Assembly (NCBI GenBank): GCA_051647245.1
Contig: JBOFDS010000011.1
Coordinates: 372,001 to 436,000 of the forward strand
Reading direction: 5' to 3'
Length of the DNA stretch: 64,000 nt
Source: Brevinema_A sp051647245
GTDB lineage: Bacteria > Spirochaetota > Brevinematia > Brevinematales > Brevinemataceae
The notes under the pieces are model-generated. The model searched no databases, was not told where the DNA came from, and saw nothing but the letters and a program-made list of their open reading frames with translations. Every line of letters begins with the position of its first letter. Positions within the stretch are counted from its first letter, which is position 1. Positions 52,932 to 60,955 of this stretch are shown here, piece by piece. Both the position numbers and the translations under genes were made by a program.

Positions 52932-54188
52932 ATGGTATTAAGAATTAGCTTTTTATTTTTGATGATTTTTATGGGGACTGATCTTTTTGCTTTTCTCCCA
53001 AAAATTGATCGATATAGCGTTAGTATAAAGGACGCACCTGTCTATGCTACCCTCAGAGGAGAAAGACAAGTTAAGACGGTACCTTTTGGGATGCCTCTTT
53101 CTATTATTAGTGAAAAATCGGGACGTGCTCAATTCGAATTAGAGGGGCAACTTCTTTGGATTTCAAAGACTCATTTGAGTCCTATTCATTTTAAAACTTT
53201 TACAACAAGTTCTACTTTTTTTATTCCCTCTGAAGTTATGTCTACAGGTGAAATGTTTTTTATCTACAAAAATCAAATGTACTCTTTCAATGTAACAAAT
53301 ACAGAAACAAAATTCACCTCCATCGCTAAGATCCCAGATCTTCTTGATGCAACTCCTTCTACGGATAGAAAGTTATGGTTTTTACTGGGTGAAGTTAGAA
53401 CAGATGAAAGTGCGCGGTTGAATGTGGGGTTGTTTGATACGACAAGAAATAAATTTTCTGAATTGACTGTGTTTTCAGGAGATGTAACTATTGAATTAGC
53501 AGAATTCTCTCCCGACAATCGATATTTGGCACTTTTTGTTAATAAAAATGACGCAACACATCTTTATGTCTTTGACACGGAGCAATTAACTCTTGTGATG
53601 AAAGATAAGGATGTTACAGGATTTGTTTGGGGGAGATCAAGATTTTTGGTCTACCATGAAAAATCTATTGTTATGTATCGTTTAAATTCTTGGGAAAAAA
53701 TTGCGGTAAAGAGTCCTGAACCTCTTAGCAGCCCTTCAGGCACAAAAATCAAAAACGAGTTTTTGGTACAAAATAAAGATAAAATTTATGTGCTTACTAA
53801 TGAAACTTTGGTGCCAAGTAAATACAAATCTCTGGATCGATCCCAAGATGGAAATTTTGAACAATATCAAAGTGCTAATCAGACAATTACTACGTACAAA
53901 AATAGTCGTATTCTCAATTTAACAGGTCAAAAGCCACGTTGGTCGTTTATATCTTTTATTGATGATAGATATTTACTTTATAAGCAACAAGTCGATGCCT
54001 TAACCAAATTGTTTCGATATGATGCGGAAGCAAAAACCAGCCAACCTTATTATTGGATAGAAGATCCTTACAGCACGTTTGGAGAAGGTATTTTAGTTGA
54101 CATTGCGACAGAAGGTGAGCAGATTTGGATTTTTATCGAGTCTCCGATCGCGAAACCCAAAATATTAAAACTTAATGAATTACTTTAG
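52932..54188 (+). CDS. Exported beta-rich protein of unknown function
   Basis: A signal peptide (ending TDLFA) is followed by an SH3-like segment of about 65 residues (KDAPVYATLRGERQVKTVPFG to GQLLWISKTHLSPI). A region of roughly 300 residues then has repeated short strands of a beta-propeller style (KLWFLLGEVRTDESARLNVGLFD; RYLALFVNKNDATHLYVFDTEQ; RFLVYHEKSIVMYRLNSWEK). No catalytic motif is seen and no family is recognised with confidence. It starts 20 bases after topA and is followed by a small membrane protein, so it is probably read with topA, though a functional link is doubtful. Confidence 0.6.
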   Translation: MVLRISFLFLMIFMGTDLFAFLPKIDRYSVSIKDAPVYATLRGERQVKTVPFGMPLSIISEKSGRAQFELEGQLLWISKTHLSPIHFKTFTTSSTFFIPSEVMSTGEMFFIYKNQMYSFNVTNTETKFTSIAKIPDLLDATPSTDRKLWFLLGEVRTDESARLNVGLFDTTRNKFSELTVFSGDVTIELAEFSPDNRYLALFVNKNDATHLYVFDTEQLTLVMKDKDVTGFVWGRSRFLVYHEKSIVMYRLNSWEKIAVKSPEPLSSPSGTKIKNEFLVQNKDKIYVLTNETLVPSKYKSLDRSQDGNFEQYQSANQTITTYKNSRILNLTGQKPRWSFISFIDDRYLLYKQQVDALTKLFRYDAEAKTSQPYYWIEDPYSTFGEGILVDIATEGEQIWIFIESPIAKPKILKLNELL

Positions 54189-54197
54189 GAGTCTCTT

Positions 54198-54446
54198 ATG
54201 TATATGTTTGTTAGCTTTTTAGGGATGCTAGTTGTCCTTGCTTTTATCGTTGGATTGGTGCTAGTGGTACTGTATGCCATCATCAATACTATCATTAACG
54301 GACGTACTTATCATTCTTTTCCTCGTTGGCTTAGGAATGCGTTGGAGATGTTTGTAACATTTTGTGGAAATATGGGGCCTTTCTTCTTAATTTTTTATAT
54401 TCTTGGCCAACTTGTCGTAAGCTTGCTTAGACCCTTGGTGATGTAA
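54198..54446 (+). CDS. Small two-helix membrane protein, unknown function
   Basis: The 82-residue protein has two hydrophobic helices (about 4-33 and 58-78) around a basic loop INGRTYHSFPRWLRNAL. TAGGAG stands seven bases before the ATG, nine bases after the previous gene. I do not recognise the family. The size, ribosome binding site and fit into the operon make it a likely real gene. Confidence 0.6.
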   Translation: MYMFVSFLGMLVVLAFIVGLVLVVLYAIINTIINGRTYHSFPRWLRNALEMFVTFCGNMGPFFLIFYILGQLVVSLLRPLVM

Positions 54447-54468
54447 AAATTTCTTCAAAAGAATCAAA

Positions 54469-54484
54469 TGGCATGGTTTTTGCT
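54469..54484 (+). promoter_or_regulatory. Sigma-54-like promoter upstream of groL
   Basis: TGGCATG (54469-54475), four bases, TTGCT (54480-54484). The invariant GG and GC are exactly ten bases apart, as sigma-54 requires. A TATAAT (54486-54491) lies just downstream, but no -35 box is found at 15-18 bases from it. No CIRCE element is seen. Confidence 0.5.
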
Positions 54485-54530
54485 ATATAATATTATGAAA
54501 ACAAATAAATTTATATAAAGGAGTTTCTTT

Positions 54531-56162
54531 ATGGCAAAAGATTTACTTTTTTCTGGTGAGGCTCATCAAAAGATGCTCACTGGTGTGGAAAAATTAGCTA
54601 AAGCTGTTGGAACAACATTAGGACCAAGAGGACGTAACGTTGTTATCGACAAAAAATACGGCGCACCACATATCACTAAAGACGGTGTAACTGTTGCTAA
54701 AGAAGTGGAGCTTGAAGATCGTTTTGAAAATATGGGAGCACAACTTGTTCGTGAAGTTGCTACCAAAACTAACGATGTTGCTGGTGATGGTACTACCACT
54801 GCAACTGTTCTTGCCCATGCAATCATTAAAGAAGGATTCAAAAACGTAACTGCTGGATCCAATCCAACCCTCATCAAAAGAGGGATGGATAAAGCATTAA
54901 ACGTGCTTGTTGATGAAATCAAAAAACTCGCTAAAGAAGTAAAAACTTCTGAAGAAATCAAAAGCGTTGCTACTATTTCTGGTAACAATGATCCTGAAAT
55001 CGGTGCATTGATCGCTGAAGCAATGGATAAAGTTGGTAAAGATGGTGTGATTACTGTTGAAGATTCCAAAGGATTCGAAACATTCGTAAACGTTGTTGAA
55101 GGAATGCAATTCGACCGTGGATACCTTTCTCCTTACATGATCACAGACCCTGAAAGAATGGTTGCCGAACTCGAAAAACCATACATTCTTCTTTGTGATA
55201 AAAAAATCTCTTCATTAAAAGATATCATTGGTGTCTTAGAAGCTGTTTCCAAACAAGGTGCCTCCTTAGTTATCATCGCTGAAGATGTTGACGGAGATGC
55301 GTTAGCTGGACTTATCGTGAATAAACTTCGTGGTGCCTTGAATGCAGTGGCAGTTAAAGCTCCTGCATTTGGTGATCGCCGTAAAGCGATGCTTGAAGAT
55401 TTGGCTATTCTTACAGGTGGACAAGTTATCAGCGAAGATGCAGGAATGCTCTTAGAAGAAACCTCCCTCAACATGCTTGGTCGTGCGAAAGTTGTTCGTG
55501 TTGAAAAAGAAAATACAATCATCGTGGATGGTGGCGGCGATACTACTGCTATTGCAACACGTGTGAAACAAATTGACGCTTTAATTCAAGAAAGTACTTC
55601 TGAGTATGATATCGAAAAATTAAGCGAAAGAAAAGCAAAACTTGCTGGTGGCGTGGCTAATATTAAAATTGGTGCAGCTACTGAAGTGGAGCTCAAAGAG
55701 AAAAAAGATCGTGTTCAAGATGCACTTTCTGCGACAAAAGCTGCTGTGGACGAAGGTATCGTTCCTGGTGGTGGCTGTGCTCTTCTCAAAATCCAATCTG
55801 CTCTTGATTCCTTACAAGGAAGCAACGAAGAGGAGCAAGTTGGTATCAATATCATCAAAAAAGCAATCGAAGCTCCAATGAAGAAAATTGCTGAAAATGC
55901 AGGATTCGATGGATCTGTCGTAGTGATGAAAGCTCGTGATGCAAAAGAAGGACAAGGCTTCAACGCTCTTACAAATGAGTGGGTTGATATGCTTAAATCT
56001 GGAATTGTTGACCCAGCGAAAGTAACAAGAACAGCTCTTCAAAATGCAATTTCTGTTGCAGGACTTCTCTTAACAACAGAAGTTATGATCACAGATATTC
56101 CTCAAGAAAAATCCGATGCAGCACCAATGGGTGGCGGTATGGGAATGCAAGGAATGATGTAA
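54531..56162 (+). CDS. groL: Chaperonin GroEL
   Basis: The 543-residue protein is a full-length 60-kDa chaperonin: KDLLFSGEAHQKMLTGVEKLAKAV, GPRGRNVVIDKKYGAPHITKDGVTVAKE, the ATP-binding VAGDGTTTATVLA, the apical KKISSLKDIIGVLE, PAFGDRRKAML, VPGGGCALL, and a C-terminal Gly/Met tail (MGGGMGMQGMM). groES, normally just upstream, is absent and must lie elsewhere, as in Borrelia and Treponema. AAGGAG precedes the ATG. Confidence 0.97.
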   Translation: MAKDLLFSGEAHQKMLTGVEKLAKAVGTTLGPRGRNVVIDKKYGAPHITKDGVTVAKEVELEDRFENMGAQLVREVATKTNDVAGDGTTTATVLAHAIIKEGFKNVTAGSNPTLIKRGMDKALNVLVDEIKKLAKEVKTSEEIKSVATISGNNDPEIGALIAEAMDKVGKDGVITVEDSKGFETFVNVVEGMQFDRGYLSPYMITDPERMVAELEKPYILLCDKKISSLKDIIGVLEAVSKQGASLVIIAEDVDGDALAGLIVNKLRGALNAVAVKAPAFGDRRKAMLEDLAILTGGQVISEDAGMLLEETSLNMLGRAKVVRVEKENTIIVDGGGDTTAIATRVKQIDALIQESTSEYDIEKLSERKAKLAGGVANIKIGAATEVELKEKKDRVQDALSATKAAVDEGIVPGGGCALLKIQSALDSLQGSNEEEQVGINIIKKAIEAPMKKIAENAGFDGSVVVMKARDAKEGQGFNALTNEWVDMLKSGIVDPAKVTRTALQNAISVAGLLLTTEVMITDIPQEKSDAAPMGGGMGMQGMM

Positions 56163-56176
56163 TCCTCTCCAAAAAT

Positions 56177-56207
56177 AAAAAAAGCACCATTAATTTGGTG
56201 CTTTTTT
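56177..56207 (+). terminator. Terminator of groL
   Basis: Stem A-run plus GCACCA (to 56189) with TGGTGC plus T-run (56196-56207), 6-base loop. Confidence 0.92.
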
Positions 56208-56265
56208 GATATTAATGATCTATAAGTGCTAATTATCTTCGACTATTAATTATTTTGTTTTCTAA

Positions 56266-56291
56266 ATATATTGTCGTGATATATTGTCGTG
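56266..56291 (+). repeat. Tandem 13-mer repeat in the dnaN upstream gap
   Basis: ATATATTGTCGTG occurs twice back to back without mismatch (56266-56278, 56279-56291). It is followed by a looser AAATTTGTT/AAAATTTGTT pair (56293-56310). The whole gap, 56163-56464 (302 bases), also holds the groL terminator and the dnaN promoter and has no coding frame. The repeats could be protein-binding sites controlling dnaN. Confidence 0.8.
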
Positions 56292-56368
56292 GAAATTTGT
56301 TAAAATTTGTTGTTGTGATCTTAATTGTGTTTTTTAATGCTATTTTTGTCTGAAAATTTGGAAAATGC

Positions 56369-56397
56369 TTGCAATTTTTCAAAAAACATTGTAATAT
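56369..56397 (+). promoter_or_regulatory. Promoter of dnaN
   Basis: TTGCAA (56369-56374), 17 bases, TAATAT (56392-56397). A 9-bp hairpin centred on AAAATTC-TTTC-GAATTTT (56405-56426) would begin right at the transcript's 5' end. Confidence 0.6.
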
Positions 56398-56464
56398 AAA
56401 AACACTAAAATTCTTTCGAATTTTGGTACAATTATTTTATATCTAAAAATTTGGAGATTTAACG

Positions 56465-57583
56465 ATGAAATTTCATGTTAATAAAGATGAATTCCTAAAA
56501 GCGCTTATCACTGCGGACTCTATCATCAATCCACGTACTCCACTAAGTATCTTATTAAATGTTTATCTTGAAGTTCATAATGACGGTCAAATGATTATTC
56601 AAAGTTACAATGGTGATCATGGAGTCAAAATTGAAGCATCTGTTGATGTTCAAGAAGCTGGTCGTATCAGTCTTTTGTCTAAAAAGCTTTTGGAGATTGT
56701 GCGTAATATTCCAGGCGATCGTATTAGTGTCGAGCAAGCTGAAGGCTCCCTTGAAACTATTATTCGCCCAGAAGGTAAGAAAACTCCTACTTTTCGTTTG
56801 AACGGTGTTTCTGTGGATACCTATCCAACATTTAAAGAAGTGAATTGGGATAATTATCTCAAACTCAATCAAGAAACTTTAAAAGGTCTTATCGAAGCGA
56901 CAGAATTTGCAGTTTCTTCAGATCAAGCTCAGATTGCTTTTACAGGGACTTTTATTACAGAAAGTGCTGAAGGGATTCTTTCCTTTGTTTCAACGGATGG
57001 AAAGCGTTTGGCAGTGATTTCTAAGCAGATTGAAGACAAACAAGGTCAAGTACCTATGGATGTCATTGTTCCTCAAAAAATCATGAAAACCGTTAGCGAT
57101 ACTTTGACAAAAGGAGAAGTTTTGTTCTCGGTACACGATGGGCAAGCTTATTTCAAAGTAGATAACGTCTATATTTTCACCAATCTCGTAGAAGGAAAAT
57201 TCCCTAACTATCGTGATGTGATCCCAGCTCAAAGTGCTTCTACTATTGAAGTGGATGCTTCTGGACTTGCTTCTTGTTTGCAACGTGTTGCCATCATGTC
57301 TGATAACGAATCCGGACGTGTGAAATTACAAGTTGAGAACAATCAATTGGTTGTTACTGGTGCTACAGCACAAGGTGATGGCAGCGACTCCATCGATCTT
57401 GATGAAGTTACAGAAGGTGAAATTGCAGTTGTAGCAATTAACTATAAATCACTCACAGAATTCTTGAAAATTCTACAGGGTAAAAAAGTTTTGATTTCTA
57501 TTAATTCTTCTGGAAGCCCACTTTTATTGAGACCCGCTGGTGAGCATGATTACGAATATATTATTATGCCAATGAAGGTTTAA
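56465..57583 (+). CDS. dnaN: DNA polymerase III beta sliding clamp
   Basis: The 372-residue protein consists of three clamp repeats, starting MKFHVNKDEFLKALITADSIINPRTPLSIL, with YNGDHGVKIEASVDV, FVSTDGKRLAVISKQ and the C-terminal LLRPAGEHDYEYIIMPMKV. It forms the ring that tethers DnaE to DNA. dnaA, its usual neighbour, is not present; instead groL precedes it and a CBS-domain protein and surE follow. It has its own promoter. Confidence 0.96.
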   Translation: MKFHVNKDEFLKALITADSIINPRTPLSILLNVYLEVHNDGQMIIQSYNGDHGVKIEASVDVQEAGRISLLSKKLLEIVRNIPGDRISVEQAEGSLETIIRPEGKKTPTFRLNGVSVDTYPTFKEVNWDNYLKLNQETLKGLIEATEFAVSSDQAQIAFTGTFITESAEGILSFVSTDGKRLAVISKQIEDKQGQVPMDVIVPQKIMKTVSDTLTKGEVLFSVHDGQAYFKVDNVYIFTNLVEGKFPNYRDVIPAQSASTIEVDASGLASCLQRVAIMSDNESGRVKLQVENNQLVVTGATAQGDGSDSIDLDEVTEGEIAVVAINYKSLTEFLKILQGKKVLISINSSGSPLLLRPAGEHDYEYIIMPMKV

Positions 57584-57600
57584 TTTAAAGGAAATTTTAC

Positions 57601-58287
57601 ATGGACGATCCAAGTTGTATACAGGGTAGAGAAGATTTACTAGCGCTATTTAGTACTCTCGAAGCAGAAGATGTTTTGAATCCTATTTCTGCGATCACTG
57701 TTTTTGATATTGATACGCCGTATCAAGAAATTATTGACACAGTAAAAAATAGCTCCTATTATTATTTTCCAATTTATGAAGAAAAGATTGACAATGTGGT
57801 GGGCTTGCTAGATCTGCGTGATTTGGTTGGGCTGAGTGAGAAGGATTTTAATCTCCCATCTTTGCTCAAAGCTCCTTTTTTTATCTCTGAAAATATGCGT
57901 ATTGATGAGCTTTTTATTCAAATGGAAGACAAAATGGACTTTGTGCTTGTCGTTGATGAACACGGGTCTGTGCGTGGATTTATTACTTATAATGATATCC
58001 GTGAGGCGATGTTTTCTCATAAGAGCACACAATCTGTAGATTCTGCTATTATTAGTTTTGATAGTACAGAATTTATGATTAGTGCGAAAATGACATTAGA
58101 GGAATTTAACCAAAATTTTAATCAACAACTCACTAGTGATGAGTATGATACTATTGGTGGTTTTGTTATTGAACAATTAACCTATGTTCCTCAAGTTGAC
58201 GAAATTCTTAGCCTAGACGGATTGACTATCACCGTCAAAAAAACAGAAGGCGCGAAGTTATTAGAACTAGCTGTGCGTCTGGCATAA
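57601..58287 (+). CDS. Soluble CBS-pair plus CorC_HlyC domain protein
   Basis: The 228-residue protein has two CBS motifs (residues about 20-140: DVLNPISAITVFDID, YYFPIYEEKIDNVVGLLDLRDLV; LLKAPFFISENMRIDELF, FVLVVDEHGSVRGFITYNDI) and a C-terminal CorC_HlyC domain (DEYDTIGGFVIEQLTYVPQVDEI). This is the cytoplasmic half of CNNM/CorC magnesium and cobalt efflux proteins; the membrane DUF21 half is absent, as in E. coli CorC. It may assist metal ion homeostasis. It lies 17 bases after dnaN and 13 before surE. Confidence 0.86.
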   Translation: MDDPSCIQGREDLLALFSTLEAEDVLNPISAITVFDIDTPYQEIIDTVKNSSYYYFPIYEEKIDNVVGLLDLRDLVGLSEKDFNLPSLLKAPFFISENMRIDELFIQMEDKMDFVLVVDEHGSVRGFITYNDIREAMFSHKSTQSVDSAIISFDSTEFMISAKMTLEEFNQNFNQQLTSDEYDTIGGFVIEQLTYVPQVDEILSLDGLTITVKKTEGAKLLELAVRLA

Positions 58288-58300
58288 AATAGAGGAATAA

Positions 58301-59101
58301 ATGAAGATTCTTTTTTCAAATGATGATGGTTATGAAGCTGTCGGAATCCAAACTATATACAAGGAATTTTTTCCTCATTTTGATGCCTATATGTGTGCAC
58401 CTCTAAAACATAAAAGTGCTTTTAGTCACGCAATTAATTACTACGATTATCTCAAATTAGTACCACTTACTGATGGAATCAAAGGGTTTGCTCTTGATGG
58501 GACTCCTGCTGATACTGTTCGTGCTTCATTTTTAGGATTATTTGATGAAGAGTTTGATCTTGTCTTATCTGGGATCAATTATGGTGTCAATGCAGGGCAA
58601 GATGTCTTCTATTCAGGTACTGTCGGTGCTGCTCGTGAAGCAACTTTCTTTAACAAATTGGGAATTGCCTCTTCTTTGGATTTGGAAGGTTCTAATAAAA
58701 CACATTTACTCAACCTTGATATTGAAAAATCTTTTCAATATGCTGCGAAGATGATGAGAAAATTTGTTTCAGCGTTGACTCCCGAAATTTTAGCTTATCA
58801 GGGATCTGTGATTAACATCAATTTCCCCGCTTCTTATCCAGCGACGGGTATAAAAGTTGTGAAGCCTGGTCATTTTGATTATGTTACAGAGCTTGATTAT
58901 AAAAAAGTTGGTGATGAAGTTAGTGTGAAAATTGACACAGTCGGTAAATCTGTCGCAAAAGATCAAGAACACACAGACGCGGAATACTTATCAAAAAATT
59001 ATATAGTGATTACAGCACTTTCAAGAGGTGTTGTTTGGGATGAAACACTCCACAACATGATAACATTTTTAGAAGATATTTCTATAGATGTAGAAATTTA
59101 A
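58301..59101 (+). CDS. surE: 5'/3'-nucleotidase SurE
   Basis: The 266-residue protein starts MKILFSNDDGYEAVGI, with metal-binding N7, D8 and D9, and has FALDGTPADTVRAS, LVLSGINYGVNAGQDVFYSGTVGAAREATF, and NINFPASYPATGIKVVKPG. SurE removes phosphate from nucleoside monophosphates under stationary-phase stress. The usual Ser of the APxxxxSG motif is shifted (APLKHKSAFSHAI), a local variation. It closes the dnaN operon. Confidence 0.9.
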   Translation: MKILFSNDDGYEAVGIQTIYKEFFPHFDAYMCAPLKHKSAFSHAINYYDYLKLVPLTDGIKGFALDGTPADTVRASFLGLFDEEFDLVLSGINYGVNAGQDVFYSGTVGAAREATFFNKLGIASSLDLEGSNKTHLLNLDIEKSFQYAAKMMRKFVSALTPEILAYQGSVININFPASYPATGIKVVKPGHFDYVTELDYKKVGDEVSVKIDTVGKSVAKDQEHTDAEYLSKNYIVITALSRGVVWDETLHNMITFLEDISIDVEI

Positions 59102-59115
59102 TTTTGTATAAACAC

Positions 59116-59145
59116 AAAAGACTGCCATAGAGCAGTCTTTTTTTG
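59116..59145. terminator. Terminator between surE and the GntR gene
   Basis: AAAAGACTGC (59116-59125), CATAGA loop, GCAGTCTTTT, then more T. Confidence 0.9.
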
Positions 59146-59159
59146 TTTTAAAATTGTTC

Positions 59160-59816
59160 CTAGATAAAAAAATGAGGGCAAAGATCAGTGAAAGTCTTTA
59201 TTTCTGTCTGAACATCAGATATGTGGTGTTCAATAAGGTATAGTAATTCTTCCATATTTTTATTTTTGATACTTTCTAGAATAGCGATATGCTCTTTGAG
59301 GATTTGATCCTCTTTTTGAAGGTGCTGTAAACTAAGTATTCTCAATCGAAAGTAATCATGATTGTGAAGATTTACAAGATCCCAGGTAAACATTTTTTGG
59401 CTTACTTGATAAAAAATCTTATGAAATTCAATATCAAAATTAATAAATTCCTCAATTGATGAGCTTTTCTGAGCTTCAGATATATTTTTTTCTAAAGATT
59501 CTATGTCAGTCTCGTTCAATAAAGGCAAAGCATAACTGACAATTTTTTTCTCTACTACTTTTCTGATAAAACTTCCTTCCATGACAAGATCTAAATTAAT
59601 TTTAGCAATAAAGGTGCCGGATTGGGGGATAACATTCATGAGTCCATCGTGAGATAATTTAATAATAGCCTCTCTTGTAGGTGTACGATTGATTTCTAAA
59701 ATCTTCATCATATCAGGTTCTGAAACTCTTTGACCTGGCTCAAACTCGAGAAATAGAATTTTTTCTTTGATTTTATGGTATGCATAATCAGATATATTGC
59801 GAAAAGAGTTATTCAT
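59160..59816 (-). CDS. GntR-family (FCD/FadR type) transcription regulator
   Basis: The 218-residue protein has an N-terminal winged helix (ISDYAYHKIKEKILFLEFEPGQRVSEPDMMKILEINRTPTREAIIKLSHDGLMNVIPQSGTFIAKI is the region; recognition motif NRTPTREAI at residues 43-51). The C-terminal all-helical FCD domain has possible metal or ligand residues in DIEFHKIFY and a late EHHISD. UxuR, ExuR and GntR sugar-acid regulators share this plan. Because it is divergent from the beta-glucuronidase genes, it most likely represses them until a glucuronide or glucuronate is bound. No sequence feature proves the ligand. Confidence 0.85.
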   Translation of the reverse strand: MNNSFRNISDYAYHKIKEKILFLEFEPGQRVSEPDMMKILEINRTPTREAIIKLSHDGLMNVIPQSGTFIAKINLDLVMEGSFIRKVVEKKIVSYALPLLNETDIESLEKNISEAQKSSSIEEFINFDIEFHKIFYQVSQKMFTWDLVNLHNHDYFRLRILSLQHLQKEDQILKEHIAILESIKNKNMEELLYLIEHHISDVQTEIKTFTDLCPHFFI

Positions 59817-59846
59817 TGTAAAAAATTCCTTGAAAATATTAAGTAT

Positions 59847-59875
59847 ATTATAGATAAATATCGTTTTTATTTCAA
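59847..59875 (-). promoter_or_regulatory. Promoter of the GntR gene
   Basis: Minus strand: TTGAAA (59875-59870), 17 bases, TATAAT (59852-59847). Confidence 0.8.
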
Positions 59876-59885
59876 CTTTATAACT

Positions 59886-59994
59886 ATTTAGGATAAATTA
59901 ATATACTAGTCTGTCACATATATTTTAACAAAGTTTTTCATATGTTTATTTTAAATACTTATTTTTAATATAATTACATTAAGTGATCCTAAAT
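59886..59994. repeat. Inverted pair of 16-mers upstream of both divergent promoters
   Basis: TTAATTTATCCTAAAT (minus strand, 59901-59886) and TTAAGTGATCCTAAAT (plus, 59979-59994) agree in 14 of 16 bases. Each lies 10-12 bases upstream of the -35 box of its own promoter, in the same orientation relative to it. They look like matched regulator sites in the 291-base gap. Confidence 0.55.
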
Positions 59995-60006
59995 TTGGAG
60001 ATGTGG

Positions 60007-60034
60007 TTGATTTATTTCATCTTTTTTTTATAAT
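60007..60034 (+). promoter_or_regulatory. Promoter of the glucuronide operon
   Basis: TTGATT (60007-60012), 16 bases, TATAAT (60029-60034); the leader is about 65 bases. Confidence 0.7.
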
Positions 60035-60045
60035 AAGATATACCT

Positions 60046-60057
60046 TATACTAGTATA
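60046..60057 (+). promoter_or_regulatory. Palindromic operator candidate near +1
   Basis: TATACTAGTATA is a perfect 12-base palindrome just downstream of the expected start site. Nine bases of it (TATACTAGT) recur at 59902-59910. The position suits a repressor. Confidence 0.4.
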
Positions 60058-60107
60058 TCAATAAAGGTTGCTTTAATTAATATAAAAAACATTCATAGGA
60101 AAAATAT

Positions 60108-60929
60108 ATGAGAAAACTATGCTTATGTTTGATGATTTGTTTAACATTTAATGCATTTGCACAAGAAGATAGCGCAAAAAAAGAAGAGGTGAAAAAAGAA
60201 AAGCCCGTTTATACAATGTTCCATATGTATTTAGAGTACGCTAGTGGTGAGATGTCTGGAGATCCAGGATTGAGAGCCTTATCACAATTGGATAGCAAAA
60301 TGACTTTTATGCAAAACTTTAGAAATGCGCCATGGCTAAGTATGGGCGTTATTGCACAAGTTTCATGGAACTACGGAGCGGCTCGTTTGGGTCAAAAGGC
60401 CAATATTAAAAAACTTAACAATCCTACAGATATTACTCTGACGGCAAGTATGGGATTTTGTAATATCTTTTTTATTGGAGCGGGATCGGATGGTATTATA
60501 AATCCAAATATCTACCATATCCAGAAATTACCTACTGTAAAAGGCTTGTATGATCATGCATTCACTTTTATTTTTAGCCCAAGCTTTTATATGCTCGGGA
60601 ATCAATTTGCTAATGGTGTGATGACTCAGGGTTGGTTTGATAAATTAGAAATGCGTATCGCTTATCAAATGAAATTTGTAAAGTGGTTTGCTTTGAAGCC
60701 TGAATTTTTATTGAATATTATGGGAACTCCCCTTGTTTCAGGAAAATCCATTGGCGAAGCATTCATGTTCCGATTTAATCCTCGTTTACAATTTTTCTAT
60801 GAAGAATTTTCCTTCTTTATTGAACCTAGATTTTATTATGTAGGTGACCCTACCTTCTTCACAAATAAAGAAAGATTCCAGTGGGAAATTAAACTAGGAT
60901 TTGATTTTACAAAATTATGGTTAAGATAA
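60108..60929 (+). CDS. Putative outer-membrane beta-barrel protein of the glucuronide operon
   Basis: A signal peptide (ending NAFA) and a Lys/Glu-rich linker (DSAKKEEVKKEKP) are followed by about 235 residues of alternating amphipathic strands rich in aromatic residues (MFHMYLEYASGEMSG; WLSMGVIAQVSWNYGAA; HAFTFIFSPSFYMLGN; LQFFYEEFSFFIEPRFYYVGD). It ends with an aromatic-containing strand (IKLGFDFTKLWLR), common in outer-membrane barrels. No family is recognised. Because the next genes are glucuronidase and symporter, it could be the entry porin, as UidC is in E. coli; that is inference from context. Confidence 0.6.
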   Translation: MRKLCLCLMICLTFNAFAQEDSAKKEEVKKEKPVYTMFHMYLEYASGEMSGDPGLRALSQLDSKMTFMQNFRNAPWLSMGVIAQVSWNYGAARLGQKANIKKLNNPTDITLTASMGFCNIFFIGAGSDGIINPNIYHIQKLPTVKGLYDHAFTFIFSPSFYMLGNQFANGVMTQGWFDKLEMRIAYQMKFVKWFALKPEFLLNIMGTPLVSGKSIGEAFMFRFNPRLQFFYEEFSFFIEPRFYYVGDPTFFTNKERFQWEIKLGFDFTKLWLR

Positions 60930-60955
60930 CACTTATTAAATAGAAGGAGCGGTCA

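Noticed and set aside
54447..54530. CIRCE heat-shock operator before groL
   Set aside because: The TTAGCACTC/GAGTGCTAA inverted repeat is not there.
54566..55069. Open frame of 167 codons on the minus strand inside groL
   Set aside because: Antisense to a highly conserved gene, no ribosome binding site, low-complexity Ser/Thr/Val composition; a codon-usage shadow.
56357..56374. TTTGGAAAATGCTTGCA upstream of dnaN as a sigma-54 site
   Set aside because: GG-N9-GC spacing is one short, and a good -35/-10 pair (TTGCAA, TAATAT) explains the same bases.
56208..56464. Possible replication origin next to dnaN
   Set aside because: No DnaA boxes of the TTATCCACA type, no dnaA, and no GC-skew data; the 13-mers alone are not enough.
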